NCBI GenBank assembly: GCA_964469165.1
Contig: CAYXXZ010000063.1
Location: 1-17,962, forward strand
Origin: CAYXXZ01 sp964469165
GTDB taxonomy: Bacteria; Pseudomonadota; Gammaproteobacteria; Pseudomonadales; Porticoccaceae
Length of the DNA: 17,962 bases
Reading direction: 5' to 3'
Positions within the stretch are counted from its first letter, which is position 1, and every line of letters starts with the position of its first letter. Of the stretch, positions 6,590-14,067 are shown piece after piece. The notes under the pieces are model-generated. The model saw only the letters and a program-made list of their open reading frames with translations, did no database searches and was not told the DNA's origin. The position numbers and the translations under genes were made by a program.

Positions 6590-8422
6590 ATGCCCAGATA
6601 CCGTTCCCACACCTCCACCAAAGGCCGCAACATGGCGGGCGCTCGCGCCCTGTGGCGCGCCACCGGCCTTCAGGATGAGGATTTCCACAAGCCGATCATC
6701 GCCATCGCCAACTCCTTCACCCAGTTCGTGCCCGGTCACGTCCACCTCAAGGACATGGGGCAGCTGGTGGCGGCCGAGATCGCCAAGGCGGGTGGCGTGG
6801 GCCGCGAGTTCAACACCATCGCGGTGGATGACGGCATCGCCATGGGTCACGATGGCATGCTTTATTCACTGCCGTCGCGGGACATCATTGCCGATTCGGT
6901 GGAGTACATGGTCAATGCCCACTGCGCTGACGCCCTGGTGTGCATTTCCAACTGCGACAAGATCACGCCCGGCATGCTGATGGCCGCCATGCGCCTCAAC
7001 ATCCCCGTGGTGTTCGTTTCCGGTGGCCCCATGGAAGCAGGCAAAACCAGGCTCGCCGATCACAAGCTCGATCTGATCGACGCCATGGTGAAATCCGCGG
7101 ATCCCAACACCACCGACGCCGAGGCCGAGGAGTACGAGCGCTCCGCGTGCCCGACTTGTGGCTCCTGTTCGGGAATGTTCACCGCCAACTCCATGAACTG
7201 CCTGACTGAGGCCTTGGGGCTGTCGCTGCCTGGCAATGGCACCGTGGTCGCCACCCACGCCGATCGCAGGGCGCTGTTCGAGCGAGCCGGTCGCCTCATC
7301 GTGGAGCTGGCCAAGCGTCACTACGAAGAAGACGATTATTCGGTGTTGCCGCGCTCGATCGCCAGCTTCGCGGCCTTCGAAAACGCCATGACCATGGACA
7401 TCGCCATGGGCGGTTCCACCAACACCATTCTTCACCTGCTGGCGGCCGCGCAGGAAGGCCAGGTGCCATTTACCATGGCGGACATCGATCGTCTGTCGCG
7501 GAAAGTGCCCCAGCTGTGCAAGGTCGCGCCCAACACGCAGCTCTACCATATCGAGGACGTGCATCGCGCCGGCGGCGTCATGGGCATTCTCGGCGAGCTG
7601 GACAGAGCCGGCCTGCTGCGCACCGACCTGCCGACCGTCTACGCGCCCACCATGAAGGATGCCCTGAATACCTGGGATCTGGCGCGAAACCCCAGCGACG
7701 ATGTGCGCACCTTCTACAAGGCCGGTCCCGCCGGCATCCCCACCCAGGTGGCATTCAGCCAGGCGACTCGCTGGCCGTCACTGGATACGGATCGCGCTGA
7801 GGGATGCATCCGCAGTTTCGAGCACGCCTACAGCACGGAGGGCGGCCTCGCCGTTCTCTACGGCAACATCGCCCCCAACGGTTGCGTGGTAAAAACCTCT
7901 GGTGTGGACGAGGAGAACCTGCTCTTTTCCGGTCCGGCGCATATCTGTGAAAGCCAGGAGGCCGCCGTCGACGATATCCTCAACGACAGGGTCAAGGCAG
8001 GCGACGTGGTGCTGATCCGCTACGAGGGTCCAAAAGGTGGCCCCGGCATGCAGGAAATGCTGTATCCCACCAGCTACCTCAAATCCAAGGGGCTGGGCAA
8101 GGCCTGCGCGCTGATCACCGATGGTCGCTTTTCGGGTGGCACCTCCGGCTTGTCCATCGGCCACGTTTCTCCCGAAGCTGCCGCTGGCGGTCCCGTCGGC
8201 CTGGTCCGCGAAGGCGACCTCATCCGCATCGACATCCCGAACCGCTTGATCGAGGTCGTGGTGGATGAGCAGGAACTTGCCAAGCGCCGCACCGAGCAGG
8301 ACAAGCTGGGCTGGAAACCCGCCGTCAAGCGTCCCCGTCAGGTATCCGCCGCCCTGCGCGCCTATGCGCTGCTGGCAACGAGTGCCGACAAGGGCGCCGT
8401 GCGGGATCTGGATCAACTGTAG
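6590..8422 (+). CDS. ilvD: Dihydroxy-acid dehydratase
   Basis: A 610-residue enzyme (E. coli IlvD is 616) that dehydrates 2,3-dihydroxy-isovalerate and 2,3-dihydroxy-3-methylvalerate to the keto acids leading to valine and isoleucine. It needs an Fe-S cluster and Mg2+. Family motifs are continuous: RNMAGARALWRATG, SFTQFVPGHVHL, CISNCDKITPGML (Cys118, Cys122), SACPTCGSCSGMFTANSMNC (Cys187, Cys190, Cys193), MGGSTNT, and GPKGGPGMQEMLYPT with ITDGRFSGGTSGLSIGHVSPEA near the C-terminus. Cys122 and Cys193 are the positions expected to hold the cluster. The ATG at 6590 gives the standard 'MPRYRS' start, with only a weak ribosome site (GCGGA). The stop codon TAG (8420-8422) lies inside the palindrome at 8419-8446. 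The gene stands alone, with no ilvB, ilvC or ilvE beside it. Confidence 0.98.
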   Translation: MPRYRSHTSTKGRNMAGARALWRATGLQDEDFHKPIIAIANSFTQFVPGHVHLKDMGQLVAAEIAKAGGVGREFNTIAVDDGIAMGHDGMLYSLPSRDIIADSVEYMVNAHCADALVCISNCDKITPGMLMAAMRLNIPVVFVSGGPMEAGKTRLADHKLDLIDAMVKSADPNTTDAEAEEYERSACPTCGSCSGMFTANSMNCLTEALGLSLPGNGTVVATHADRRALFERAGRLIVELAKRHYEEDDYSVLPRSIASFAAFENAMTMDIAMGGSTNTILHLLAAAQEGQVPFTMADIDRLSRKVPQLCKVAPNTQLYHIEDVHRAGGVMGILGELDRAGLLRTDLPTVYAPTMKDALNTWDLARNPSDDVRTFYKAGPAGIPTQVAFSQATRWPSLDTDRAEGCIRSFEHAYSTEGGLAVLYGNIAPNGCVVKTSGVDEENLLFSGPAHICESQEAAVDDILNDRVKAGDVVLIRYEGPKGGPGMQEMLYPTSYLKSKGLGKACALITDGRFSGGTSGLSIGHVSPEAAAGGPVGLVREGDLIRIDIPNRLIEVVVDEQELAKRRTEQDKLGWKPAVKRPRQVSAALRAYALLATSADKGAVRDLDQL

Positions 8423-8446
8423 GGGCGATTCATGAATCGCCCCTAC
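8419..8446. repeat. 28-bp perfect palindrome, copy 2, overlapping ilvD stop
   Basis: The half-site GTAGGGGCGATTCA is followed immediately by its exact reverse complement. The TAG at 8420-8422 within it is the ilvD stop codon. It is the same element as 5659-5686 apart from one symmetric base-pair change. It is followed directly by a conventional terminator, so its role is unlikely to be termination itself. Confidence 0.88.
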
Positions 8447-8476
8447 AAAAAAAGCCACCCGAAGGTGGCTTTTTTT
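8447..8476. terminator. Bidirectional intrinsic terminator
   Basis: GCCACC (8454-8459) and GGTGGC (8464-8469) form a 6-bp GC-rich stem around the loop CGAA, flanked by seven A (8447-8453) and seven T (8470-8476). It therefore works on both strands. It lies between the convergent ilvD and TPR genes and should end both transcripts. Confidence 0.9.
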
Positions 8477-8496
8477 ATGGCGAACAGGTCGCTCAA

Positions 8497-9834
8497 TCAA
8501 ACACGCTTGCAACCAGCGATCTTCGCACCGCTTTCGATCAGCTTGGCGCGTCTTTCGCCCTCTTGCGTGGCAAAATCGATCCACTGACTGGCGTACTTGG
8601 CGCTGCGATCATCGCGTGCCGCATTGCGAAACGCGCTGATGGCATCGTTGTAGCAGTGCAGGTTGATCAAGGCGTTGCCCAGGTTCATGTAGGTCATGTC
8701 GATACGCTGGATACCGCCGCGCTGGATGGCGTTGCGGGCCGCGACGACGGATTTCTCATTGTCGTCGAGATCCAGATAGACACCGGCGAGACGGGCGTAG
8801 ATGGCGCCTTTACCCGAGGCTTTAGCCGCTTCTTCGAGAACGGGCAGAGCCTTCTTCGAGTCCTGGCCTTGCTGGTAGGCAAGACCGAGCACTTCGAGAT
8901 TTTCCGCCGAACGCTTGATCTTGCCTTCGCGCATACCTTTCTCGATGATGCGCGCGCCCATGTAGGGAGCTTCCGCGCCCATGAACATGTAGGCCAGTGA
9001 AACCAGCTGGCGTTCCTGATCCATCTTGCCGGCCAGGTAGGAAACCTCGGTGGCAACCAGCTGATTGATCGGCTGGTTCAGTTCCGAGTACATACCGCCC
9101 AGCTGCTGCCAGTAGCTGAAGTTGGGATAGTGGATGATCAGCTTCTTGAGAATGTCGGCAACTTTCTTGTAGTCGTTCTTCTCGTAATAGATCACCCGCT
9201 GAAGGCTCCACCAACCTTCCTTGGGCAGATTGCCCTTCGATTCCTGATCGGCAATGGCGTCGTTGACGAGACGCAGTGCGTCGTCGCGGCGCTCGAGCTG
9301 ATAGTAAGCCTGTCCGAGCAGCACCTTGGCGTCGGCGCCCACGATCGGCGACACCTTCATCCACTCTTCCAGCTCTTTGGCCGCTCTCGCGTAGTCTTCG
9401 AGAATCAGGTAAAGCTGGGCGATGGTATAGCGGGTGCTGATCGCCTGACGTTCATCGACCTGCGGTTCGTTGACCATGTTGCGATAGGCGTTTACCGCAT
9501 CCTGGTAGCGATCCTGAGAGTAGTAAACGTATCCCAGAAAGTTATAGACCTGGGATTTCTCGTAACTGGTTTTACAGGCACTCATGGCGGACCCTTCCAG
9601 ATCCCTGCGCGCCGCCGCCCAGTTTTCCGCTTCCGTCAGCACCTGTACGCCTTCCAGCACCTTGCCACAGGCCTGTCCGACAGCATGGCGCTGCTGGGTT
9701 TTGGTGTCGGCGAACCTGCGCTCGTCCTCTTCCTGTGCCGAAACAATGCCCGGCGCAAGAAGCAGGGAGAACAGCGCAGCAGCCGCCACCTTGATGCCAG
9801 ATGTTTTTTTACTGCCGAGGGTACTGTATTGCAT
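8497..9834 (-). CDS. Secreted TPR protein of the TonB2 operon
   Basis: A 445-residue protein with a signal peptide (KK near 9-10, hydrophobic 16-29, likely cleavage after VSA at 33) and helical tetratricopeptide-like repeats over about residues 90-410. Examples are 'YNFLGYVYYSQDRYQDAVNAYR', 'VLLGQAYYQLERRDDALRLV' and 'YMNLGNALINLHCYNDAISAFR', given here as part motifs. It should act in the periplasm as a protein-binding scaffold. It has four cysteines (56, 87, 394, 442) that could form disulfides there. The ATG at 9834 has AGGG 7 bases upstream. It is the last gene of the TonB2 operon, 68 bases after tonB, with a hairpin in that gap that may lower its expression. Similar TPR genes follow tonB2 in Vibrio and Shewanella; their role is poorly defined. 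Confidence 0.85.
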   Translation of the reverse strand: MQYSTLGSKKTSGIKVAAAALFSLLLAPGIVSAQEEDERRFADTKTQQRHAVGQACGKVLEGVQVLTEAENWAAARRDLEGSAMSACKTSYEKSQVYNFLGYVYYSQDRYQDAVNAYRNMVNEPQVDERQAISTRYTIAQLYLILEDYARAAKELEEWMKVSPIVGADAKVLLGQAYYQLERRDDALRLVNDAIADQESKGNLPKEGWWSLQRVIYYEKNDYKKVADILKKLIIHYPNFSYWQQLGGMYSELNQPINQLVATEVSYLAGKMDQERQLVSLAYMFMGAEAPYMGARIIEKGMREGKIKRSAENLEVLGLAYQQGQDSKKALPVLEEAAKASGKGAIYARLAGVYLDLDDNEKSVVAARNAIQRGGIQRIDMTYMNLGNALINLHCYNDAISAFRNAARDDRSAKYASQWIDFATQEGERRAKLIESGAKIAGCKRV

Positions 9835-9864
9835 ATTCGAACCCTAATACTCAGTTGTTTCGTC

Positions 9865-9881
9865 AAAACGGGCACCGTTTT
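9865..9881 (-). terminator. Intra-operon hairpin between tonB and the TPR gene
   Basis: On the minus strand AAAACGG-TGC-CCGTTTT is a perfect 7-bp stem with a 3-base loop ending in TTTT. It resembles a weak terminator or an RNA-stabilising structure at the 3' end of tonB, and would let the TPR gene be expressed less than the genes before it. Confidence 0.4.
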
Positions 9882-9902
9882 TACACAGCGCCCATCAAGC
9901 GA

Positions 9903-10514
9903 TCATTCGATCTGAAAAGTGAATTTATAGAGAACGCCAGGAACTTCCTGGGGCGTACCATCCACCACCCTGGGGTTGTACTTCAGCTTGTCCGCGGCGC
10001 GCAGCGCGGCGTCGCCAAAACCATAGTTCTGGGGATGTTCTTCCAGAAGCTTGGGATCGCGTACCGAGCCGGTGGTGGTGATGATCACCTCGACCACGGC
10101 ATAGCCACTGATACCACGGGACTGTGCACGACGCGGGAATTGCGGCTGGGGCACATACACCGGAATGTAGTCGCTATCCCTCGCAAAACCACCACCCAAG
10201 CCCACGTTGATATCGCTCGCCAAGGTTGGGGCTGCCATGCTAATGGCGTTATCAGGAATGTCGAAACGCTCCTTGACATCGGGAAGGTCCGGCGGTGGCG
10301 GTGCCACGTCTTCCGGCTTGTCCGGCTTCACTTCCTTGGCATGAATGGTGACTTCCCGTTCCGGCTGGAAAATATCGCCGATCCTGCGCGCCGGCGTTTC
10401 ATCCAATTCCAGACTACCGGTAGCAATCAGCGTATACATCAGTACAAAGAGGCCAAAAGTAATCAAGACCCCTGGTACGACGGCAAGGCCAACTCTGGCT
10501 ATATTGCTTTTCAT
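9903..10514 (-). CDS. tonB: Energy transducer TonB, TonB2 type
   Basis: A 203-residue inner-membrane-anchored periplasmic protein that passes proton-motive energy from ExbB-ExbD to outer-membrane TonB-dependent receptors. It has one N-terminal membrane helix (about 8-31), a short Pro-rich stretch (VKPDKPEDVAPPPPDLP, 62-78) and a C-terminal TonB domain (about 118-203, with YPxxxx-type 'QPQFPRRAQSRGISGYAVVE' and 'LKYNPRVVDG'). The short linker and position after exbD match TonB2 and differ from the longer E. coli TonB. The ATG at 10514 has GGAG 9 bases upstream and lies 5 bases after the exbD stop, so the two are tightly coupled. Which receptor it serves is not visible; no receptor gene lies nearby. 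Confidence 0.93.
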   Translation of the reverse strand: MKSNIARVGLAVVPGVLITFGLFVLMYTLIATGSLELDETPARRIGDIFQPEREVTIHAKEVKPDKPEDVAPPPPDLPDVKERFDIPDNAISMAAPTLASDINVGLGGGFARDSDYIPVYVPQPQFPRRAQSRGISGYAVVEVIITTTGSVRDPKLLEEHPQNYGFGDAALRAADKLKYNPRVVDGTPQEVPGVLYKFTFQIE

Positions 10515-10519
10515 ATCTG

Positions 10520-10924
10520 TTACTCCGCCAGTGTGGAGACCGCGATCTCCGCGATGCCGATGTCACGGGCTGCATCCGCTACCAGACCGAGAGTCTCCAC
10601 GCTGGACAGGTTATCCGCCTGGATAACCAAACCACCCTTGGGATTCTCCTGATAGAGACGCACAAGCTGGATGCGGACATCATCGGGTTCAACCTGATTC
10701 TTGTCGATCCATATCTCGTTGTTACCCGTGATGGCAACGAGCATACCGGGCTTTCTCTCGTCCGCGCTGTATGCCACGGTCCTGCTGACATCCATCCCCG
10801 GCACTTTAATGAAAGAGGCCGTCACGATGAAGAAGATCAGCATGATGAAGACAACGTCCAGCATGGGCGTCAGGTCGATGGCCTGCGCCTGGTCTTCTCC
10901 ACGTACCCTGCTTTGTCTAGCCAT
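10520..10924 (-). CDS. exbD: Biopolymer transport protein ExbD
   Basis: A 134-residue inner-membrane protein of the ExbD/TolR family. A short cytoplasmic N-terminus leads to one membrane helix (about 22-41) that carries the essential proton-path aspartate, Asp23 in LTPMLDVVFIML. A periplasmic domain follows ('GGLVIQADNLSSVETLGLVADAA'-type end, shortened here). It assembles with the ExbB just upstream to use the proton gradient. Gaps are 24 bases to exbB and 5 bases to tonB. The ATG at 10924 has only a weak purine-rich site (AAGAGAA), which suggests coupling to exbB translation. Confidence 0.95.
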   Translation of the reverse strand: MARQSRVRGEDQAQAIDLTPMLDVVFIMLIFFIVTASFIKVPGMDVSRTVAYSADERKPGMLVAITGNNEIWIDKNQVEPDDVRIQLVRLYQENPKGGLVIQADNLSSVETLGLVADAARDIGIAEIAVSTLAE

Positions 10925-10948
10925 AATCAGTTCTCTTCTCGAAGACGT

Positions 10949-11476
10949 TTAATGGTCCATGGTCAAGTGATCGGCGAGAAGTTGTTTTTCCCGCTTCGTC
11001 ATACGCTCAAGGTACGCGTAACCAAACACCCCCGAGATGGCGGCAACCATGCCCGACATGGTCGGGATAGTCGCTTTCGACACACCAGATGACATCGACT
11101 TGGCGTCGCCGCCGCCAGTGATGGCCATGATCTCGAACACCGAGATCATGCCCGTCACTGTGCCCAACAGCCCGAACAAGGGTGCCAGCGCCACCAGCGC
11201 GTTGATCATGGGCATGGACTGGTCGATCTTCTCGCTGGCCCTGGAGATCAGCATTTCGCGAACCTGGCCAGCCTTTTTCGACTGGCGCTCGCTGCGATCT
11301 GCCCATGCCCTGAGCGCATCGTCAACGTCCTTCCTGACGCTCACCTTGAGATACCAGAGGCGCTCGAAGATCAATGTCCACATGAGCAGCAGCAGTACCG
11401 CGATGGCGTAGAGAACTACGCCACCTTGGTCCATAAAATCGCGCACATGTTCCCAAAGTTCGTATACGGCGTACAT
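10949..11476 (-). CDS. exbB: ExbB-like proton channel subunit
   Basis: A 175-residue MotA/TolQ/ExbB-family protein with three membrane helices (about 18-40, 94-118, 137-156). The second helix contains the family motif LAPLFGLLGTVTGMI (97-111). The third begins after the Thr-rich 'KATIPTMSGMVAAISG'. It is shorter than E. coli ExbB (244) and lacks that protein's N-terminal extension, as in TonB2-type ExbB2. It forms the ring around the ExbD helices in the inner membrane. A strong GGAGG lies 8 bases before the ATG, which is only 3 bases past the stop of the ttpC-like gene. Confidence 0.93.
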   Translation of the reverse strand: MYAVYELWEHVRDFMDQGGVVLYAIAVLLLLMWTLIFERLWYLKVSVRKDVDDALRAWADRSERQSKKAGQVREMLISRASEKIDQSMPMINALVALAPLFGLLGTVTGMISVFEIMAITGGGDAKSMSSGVSKATIPTMSGMVAAISGVFGYAYLERMTKREKQLLADHLTMDH

Positions 11477-11479
11477 GGA

Positions 11480-12850
11480 TTAACCCTCCGCGTTCTCCGC
11501 AACGATACCTGCGCTCTGCTCTTCAAGAAGATGGATGACGCGCTGGGCGCGACCGTGTACCAAGGTATGCAGCAGCACCATGGGAATTGCCACACACAGA
11601 CCCTGTACCGTGGTTACCAGTGCCTGGGAGATACCACCCGCCATCGCTTTGGGATCACCCGCACCGAAGATGGTGATTTGCTGGAAGGTGATGATCATAC
11701 CGGTCACTGTACCGAGCAGACCGAGCAGAGGACCGAGCGCCGCGATGATCTTGATCACGTTGTGGCCAACCTCGAGAGCCGGCAGCTCTTTCAGCACCGC
11801 TTCGTTGAGCTTGAGTTCGAGAGTCTCGGTATCCAGCTTCTCGTTGTCTTTGCCCACCTTGAGAACACGGCCCAGAGGGTTGTTCTCTTTGGGGCTGTTG
11901 GTATCTTTCAGTTGGGCGTTCACTTTGCTGGTCACGCCGGCGAGGTACACCAAGCGCCACAGGGCGATCGCCAGGCCGAAGAGGCCAGCGGCAGTGATGA
12001 TGTAGCCCACGAGACCACCTTCGTGGAACTTTTCAACGAGAGTCGGGCTGTCAACCAGCGCTTTCAGCAGGTTACCGCCGCTGGGGCCAGAGGGGTCGAT
12101 ACCCACGCCTGTAAAGCCGCTGGTGGCACTTTGCAGGCTGGCTGCACCGCTGGTGTTGGAGGGCTGACGGGGCAGTTCGGCGATCAGGCCGGTTCTCGGG
12201 TTGTAGTCGAGATACTTGCCCTCGGAGACCAGGTTGAATACGCCGATGCGTACCACGTCTTGCTGGGCCTGTTCGCCGTCCGCGCTGATGACCGTGGCGG
12301 GGAACTTGACCACTTTGCCGCTTTCAGCCATTTCACGGCTCATCTCGGCCCACAGGCGCTCGATCTCCGCCATGCTGGGAAGACGGGTGTCGCTGCTCAT
12401 CTTGGCGATCAGGTCATCCAGGAAGTCGGTGCGATCGGCGAGTTGCGCGCTGACGATGGATTGATTGAGGTTGGCACGGACGTCACCGGCGGTGGACGTC
12501 AGGTGACCGAACAGCTCTTTCAGCGAACCGAGGCGCTCGTCGAGCTGCTTGCGCAGCGCATCGATACGCAGGTCGTTTGCGTCGAAGGCATCTTCCAGCT
12601 GGTCACTGCGAGCTTCTTCCCTGCCCATGGCAGCCTTGGCCTGCGCCAGCAGCGCCTGCTGGTTGCCCTGGTTCTTCACGAACTCGGCTTCGCGCTGCTT
12701 GTGTTCCTGGGACTCACTGACGCGCGCCTGCTGAATCTGCTTGATCAGCTCGCTCACGGAAGCCGCCTGATCCACCGCGAAGGCGGGCGCCGACAGCATC
12801 ATTGCGCCTGCAATGAACGTCAGGCAACGTTTACGAATCGACATTTTCAT
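11480..12850 (-). CDS. ttpC: TtpC-like MotA/TolQ/ExbB protein with periplasmic N-domain
   Basis: A 456-residue inner-membrane protein. A signal peptide (likely cut after AFA, residue 25) precedes a charged, Gln/Ala/Glu-rich coiled coil (about 30-110) and further periplasmic sequence to about 275. The C-terminal third is an ExbB-like domain with helices near 278-304, 364-390 (GPLLGLLGTVTGM) and 408-432. This two-part design is that of TtpC, which TonB2 systems of Vibrio need in addition to ExbB2 and ExbD2. It is therefore a second ExbB-family subunit in the same operon. ATG 12850 has GGAGG 7 bases upstream and overlaps the stop of the DUF3450 gene by 4 bases (ATGA). The downstream exbB follows after 3 bases. 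It probably links the motor to periplasmic partners. Confidence 0.9.
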   Translation of the reverse strand: MKMSIRKRCLTFIAGAMMLSAPAFAVDQAASVSELIKQIQQARVSESQEHKQREAEFVKNQGNQQALLAQAKAAMGREEARSDQLEDAFDANDLRIDALRKQLDERLGSLKELFGHLTSTAGDVRANLNQSIVSAQLADRTDFLDDLIAKMSSDTRLPSMAEIERLWAEMSREMAESGKVVKFPATVISADGEQAQQDVVRIGVFNLVSEGKYLDYNPRTGLIAELPRQPSNTSGAASLQSATSGFTGVGIDPSGPSGGNLLKALVDSPTLVEKFHEGGLVGYIITAAGLFGLAIALWRLVYLAGVTSKVNAQLKDTNSPKENNPLGRVLKVGKDNEKLDTETLELKLNEAVLKELPALEVGHNVIKIIAALGPLLGLLGTVTGMIITFQQITIFGAGDPKAMAGGISQALVTTVQGLCVAIPMVLLHTLVHGRAQRVIHLLEEQSAGIVAENAEG

Positions 12851-13620
12851 TGTGCTGCCTCCGGAGCGGGGATGGGAAGATTGAGGATATCGATAGCCGC
12901 TTGCTTCTTGGCAATGCGGATGCCTTTGGCAACGTCGCTGCGGAATCTATTGTCCTTTTCCCAGGCGCCGGCTTCGGCGTTCCAGACACCGGTGGTGTCT
13001 TGGTTGCTGGTCTGATACATCAGAGCAACGCGACCGACGCGGAAGATGTTGACCTGGCGCTCCTCGCCATCGAGCTCGATGATGTCTTCGTAGTAGTCGA
13101 TGGTGCGGCTGTACTGGCCTTCGATGTCATACAGCTCGAGAACCTGACGGAACTTTTCGGCGGCACTGAAGCGTGAACTGTCGAGGTTGGCGCGCACGTC
13201 CGCGATGGCTTCAAGACGGTCTTCTTGCTTGAAGGGAAGGTCCAGCTTGACGAACTGCTCGAGGCCATCGAGCATTTTTACCGTCAAGGGAATGATCTGA
13301 CGCTCCATGACCGTTGCGTTCTCGATCGAACCCTCGAGATCCGTGATGGTTTCCTTCTGGTTTTCGATCTGGCGATCCAGCTGGGCGTTATAGACCTTCA
13401 GGCCTTCAATCTGCTTGTTGACGGTCTTGAAGTCCTGCAGGATGTCGTAAGTCTTGTCGGCAATGGCGTCGACACGCTTCTGGGAAGCCTGGGCCTGGGA
13501 CACCTTGTCAGCCCCCGCCTTGAGCGCGGCATCCACGTCCTGGGCGTGGGCTGCGTAGGTCATTACCCCCGTAGACAGCACTGCGGACATCGCCATCACT
13601 TTGAGTCGATAATTTTTCAT
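12847..13620 (-). CDS. DUF3450 periplasmic coiled-coil protein
   Basis: A 257-residue protein recognised as DUF3450, a family of unknown function that heads TonB2 operons. It has a signal peptide (MKNYRLK, hydrophobic 8-22, cleavage after AHA at 26), a long coiled coil (about 33-107: 'VSQAQASQKRVDAI', 'INKQIEGLKVYNAQLDRQI'-like heptads), then a more globular part rich in aromatic and acidic residues (about 108-257). I chose ATG 13620 because GAGG lies just upstream and it gives a proper signal peptide; the frame extends to 13683 without one. It is the first gene of the operon and overlaps ttpC by 4 bases, so their products probably occur in fixed ratio and may interact in the periplasm. That interaction is inference. 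Confidence 0.85.
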   Translation of the reverse strand: MKNYRLKVMAMSAVLSTGVMTYAAHAQDVDAALKAGADKVSQAQASQKRVDAIADKTYDILQDFKTVNKQIEGLKVYNAQLDRQIENQKETITDLEGSIENATVMERQIIPLTVKMLDGLEQFVKLDLPFKQEDRLEAIADVRANLDSSRFSAAEKFRQVLELYDIEGQYSRTIDYYEDIIELDGEERQVNIFRVGRVALMYQTSNQDTTGVWNAEAGAWEKDNRFRSDVAKGIRIAKKQAAIDILNLPIPAPEAAQ

Positions 13621-13718
13621 GTTTCCCTCAGTTTGGGTATCACGCGATTTGAGATGTATAAACGTTGCCACCGCAACATGCACGGAACAACACTAACTTG
13701 CTAAGAGTCAGGGGCCGC

Positions 13719-13748
13719 ATTATGGGCGGGCAAACGGCGCGAATTCAA
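13719..13748 (-). promoter_or_regulatory. Candidate promoter of the TonB2 operon
   Basis: On the minus strand TTGAAT (13748-13743, 4 of 6), an 18-base spacer and CATAAT (13724-13719, 5 of 6) form a plausible sigma-70 promoter about 100 bases before the DUF3450 gene. I see no convincing Fur box, though TonB systems are often iron-regulated. The leader contains GTTGC-GGTG-GCAAC (13677-13664), a 5-bp hairpin of unknown meaning. Confidence 0.45.
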
Positions 13749-14067
13749 TGACATATTAATAAAAACCTGCCGAGCGCTTCCCTGCTGTTACAAAGGGTAA
13801 CAAACGCGACAGCAGAGAAAAGTGGTTCCAGGAGGTTTTCTCGCAACCCTGGGGCGACGGGAGCGGCCACAGGCAGCAGGCTTCAAGCGGAAAGCGTCCG
13901 AACTTTCGCCGGTATCGGCAGCTTTGGTTCGAAACCCATGATTTACAGCACAAAAATTTGTGCAGCGCACGCATCGAAATGTTACGAATATGCAACCGCT
14001 CGCGGAACAGATGCTCTCTCGACTTCCGGCAAAGTAACACCGCTCACGCATCGCGAGCGAGCGCCCT
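13749..14067. other. Non-coding stretch between thyA and the TonB2 promoter
   Basis: No gene on either strand is supportable. Open frames here have no ribosome site and unlikely amino-acid composition (Cys/Arg/Trp-rich). No folA follows thyA. Visible structures are GCACAAA-AA-TTTGTGC (13948-13963), a 7-bp inverted repeat with no T-run in either direction, and an imperfect CCAG..GGTT/AACC..CTGG hairpin near 13828-13852. I see no clear thyA terminator. A small RNA cannot be excluded. Confidence 0.5.

Noticed and set aside
11426..13015. A 529-codon plus-strand frame opposite ttpC and exbB
   Set aside because: Antisense shadow of real genes: His/Gln/Gly-rich low-quality composition, and it spans parts of two well-supported genes.
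13920..13945. GGTTCGAAACC, resembling a tRNA T-arm
   Set aside because: The flanking bases do not form a 5-bp T-stem and no acceptor, D or anticodon arms can be built around it.
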